Made by a program: the position numbers and the translations under genes | Assembly (NCBI GenBank): GCA_016213505.1 | Contig: JACRAF010000017.1 | Span: forward strand, 16,835 to 80,834 | Source: Devosia nanyangense | GTDB taxonomy: Bacteria; Pseudomonadota; Alphaproteobacteria; Rhizobiales; Devosiaceae | DNA length: 64,000 nt | Reading direction: 5' to 3' | Shown here: piece after piece, positions 63,696-64,000 of the stretch | How positions within the stretch are numbered: position 1 is the stretch's first letter | Layout of the letters: the number at the start of each line of letters is the position of its first letter | The notes under the pieces: model-generated | Databases searched by the model: none | What the model was told of the DNA's origin: nothing | Seen by the model: only the letters and a program-made list of their open reading frames with translations

Positions 63696-63824
63696 CCTTC
63701 GAGGCTCGCTATGCTCGCACCTCAGGATAAGGGCGAGCCCTTCGAGGCTCGCTTCGCTCGCACCTCAGGATATGGGCGAGCCCTTCGAGGGTCGCTTTGC
63801 TCACACCTCAGGATGAGGACGAGC
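63696..63824. repeat. Three tandem 43-bp repeats
   Basis: Units start at 63696, 63739 and 63782 with the sequence CCTTCGAGG, each 43 bases long. Each holds the inverted pair TCGAGG/CCTCAGGAT-like and a CTCGCACCTCAGGAT core. Copies differ at a few bases. Such elements are common between genes in alphaproteobacteria; they follow the DsbA-like gene directly. Confidence 0.85.
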
Positions 63825-64000
63825 GGAAGGACCCGACAGCCTCGCGGCTTCAGGGTTTGGCTTGCCGTGGCCAAGAGGGGGCCACGGACGGAGAGCGCCG
63901 GGCGCCTCCGAAATGTTTTTGCTAGGCGAGACGCCCAGCGCTGCTCCGCGGCGGGGGTGTCGGAACCGTTCGGTCAAAGCGGCAAGAGCCGGTAAGCCGA
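63825..64000. other. Right-edge intergenic region with hairpin
   Basis: No gene is supported in these bases. A perfect 8-bp hairpin (CCGTGGCC/GGCCACGG, seven-base loop) lies at 63865-63887 without a T-run. The window ends inside the spacer. Confidence 0.5.

Noticed and set aside
63696..63824. CRISPR array
   Set aside because: The three units abut without spacers and no cas gene is present.
63825..64000. Structured RNA gene at the right edge
   Set aside because: There is one hairpin and GC-rich sequence, but no recognisable tRNA, tmRNA or RNase P core.

Overview
The window is a compact, GC-rich chromosomal segment of an alphaproteobacterium, most likely of the Hyphomicrobiales; a Devosia-like genus is my guess from gene content, not a computed placement. 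The evidence is the tad/cpa pilus locus with a small Flp pilin, a CycM-like membrane-anchored cytochrome c, a PheA of the rhizobial type, an Entner-Doudoroff operon, and RIME-like palindromic repeats between genes. About 60 genes are supported. I saw no tRNA, rRNA, insertion sequence, phage gene or CRISPR array.

Layout. (1) 62-7273: housekeeping genes: a HerA-like ATPase, a GGDEF-EAL protein, prephenate dehydratase, a cytochrome c, a GhrA-type reductase and a MarR-GNAT fusion regulator. (2) 7411-18480: a type IVc (Tad/Flp) pilus locus with tadD, tadC, tadB, cpaF, cpaE, cpaC, cpaB, cpaA, flp, a CpaC-N-like protein and two TadE-like pseudopilins. TTAACC-type motifs recur in its promoters, which suggests CtrA control. 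(3) 18547-34344: nucleoside uptake and salvage. One minus-strand run reads BMP binding protein, double ABC ATPase, two permeases, cdd, pnp, deoC and a two-domain ALDH16-like aldehyde dehydrogenase. A second reads HxlR regulator, deoA, deoB and upp. An MFS gene sits between them, divergent from the HxlR regulator across a promoter with two tandem operators. Together they import nucleosides, split them, and burn the deoxyribose via acetaldehyde. (4) 34490-39458: a frameshifted CoxG-like gene, an uncharacterised membrane protein, coiled-coil protein and lipoprotein trio, an alpha/beta hydrolase and an M15-like peptidase. (5) 39467-44427: Entner-Doudoroff operon of a BadF-type sugar kinase, zwf, pgl and edd. 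(6) 44674-58200: about 15 kb of cobalamin biosynthesis in four transcription units (cobU; cobD-cobQ-cobB-cobA read right to left; cbiD-cobK; cbiX-cobH-cobL-cobI-cbiG/cobJ-cobM). The mix of CbiX, CbiD and CbiG with no CobG, CobZ or CobNST in view looks like the cobalt-early route. (7) 58460-60869: a CDF metal exporter, a MarR regulator and a DMT transporter with a 24-histidine tail. (8) 60907-63694: a sulfide-detoxification module (BigR/SqrR-type repressor, DUF442 sulfur transferase, sulfide:quinone oxidoreductase, DsbA-like protein) around a palindromic divergent promoter. The right edge holds three tandem 43-bp repeats.

The biosynthetic and catabolic genes are mostly well-known families. The parts that best repay a second look are the unknown trio at 35085-37956, the predicted leaderless divergent promoter of the sulfide module, the tandem-operator promoter at 23048-23099, and the cobalt-early gene set next to two histidine-rich proteins and a metal exporter.
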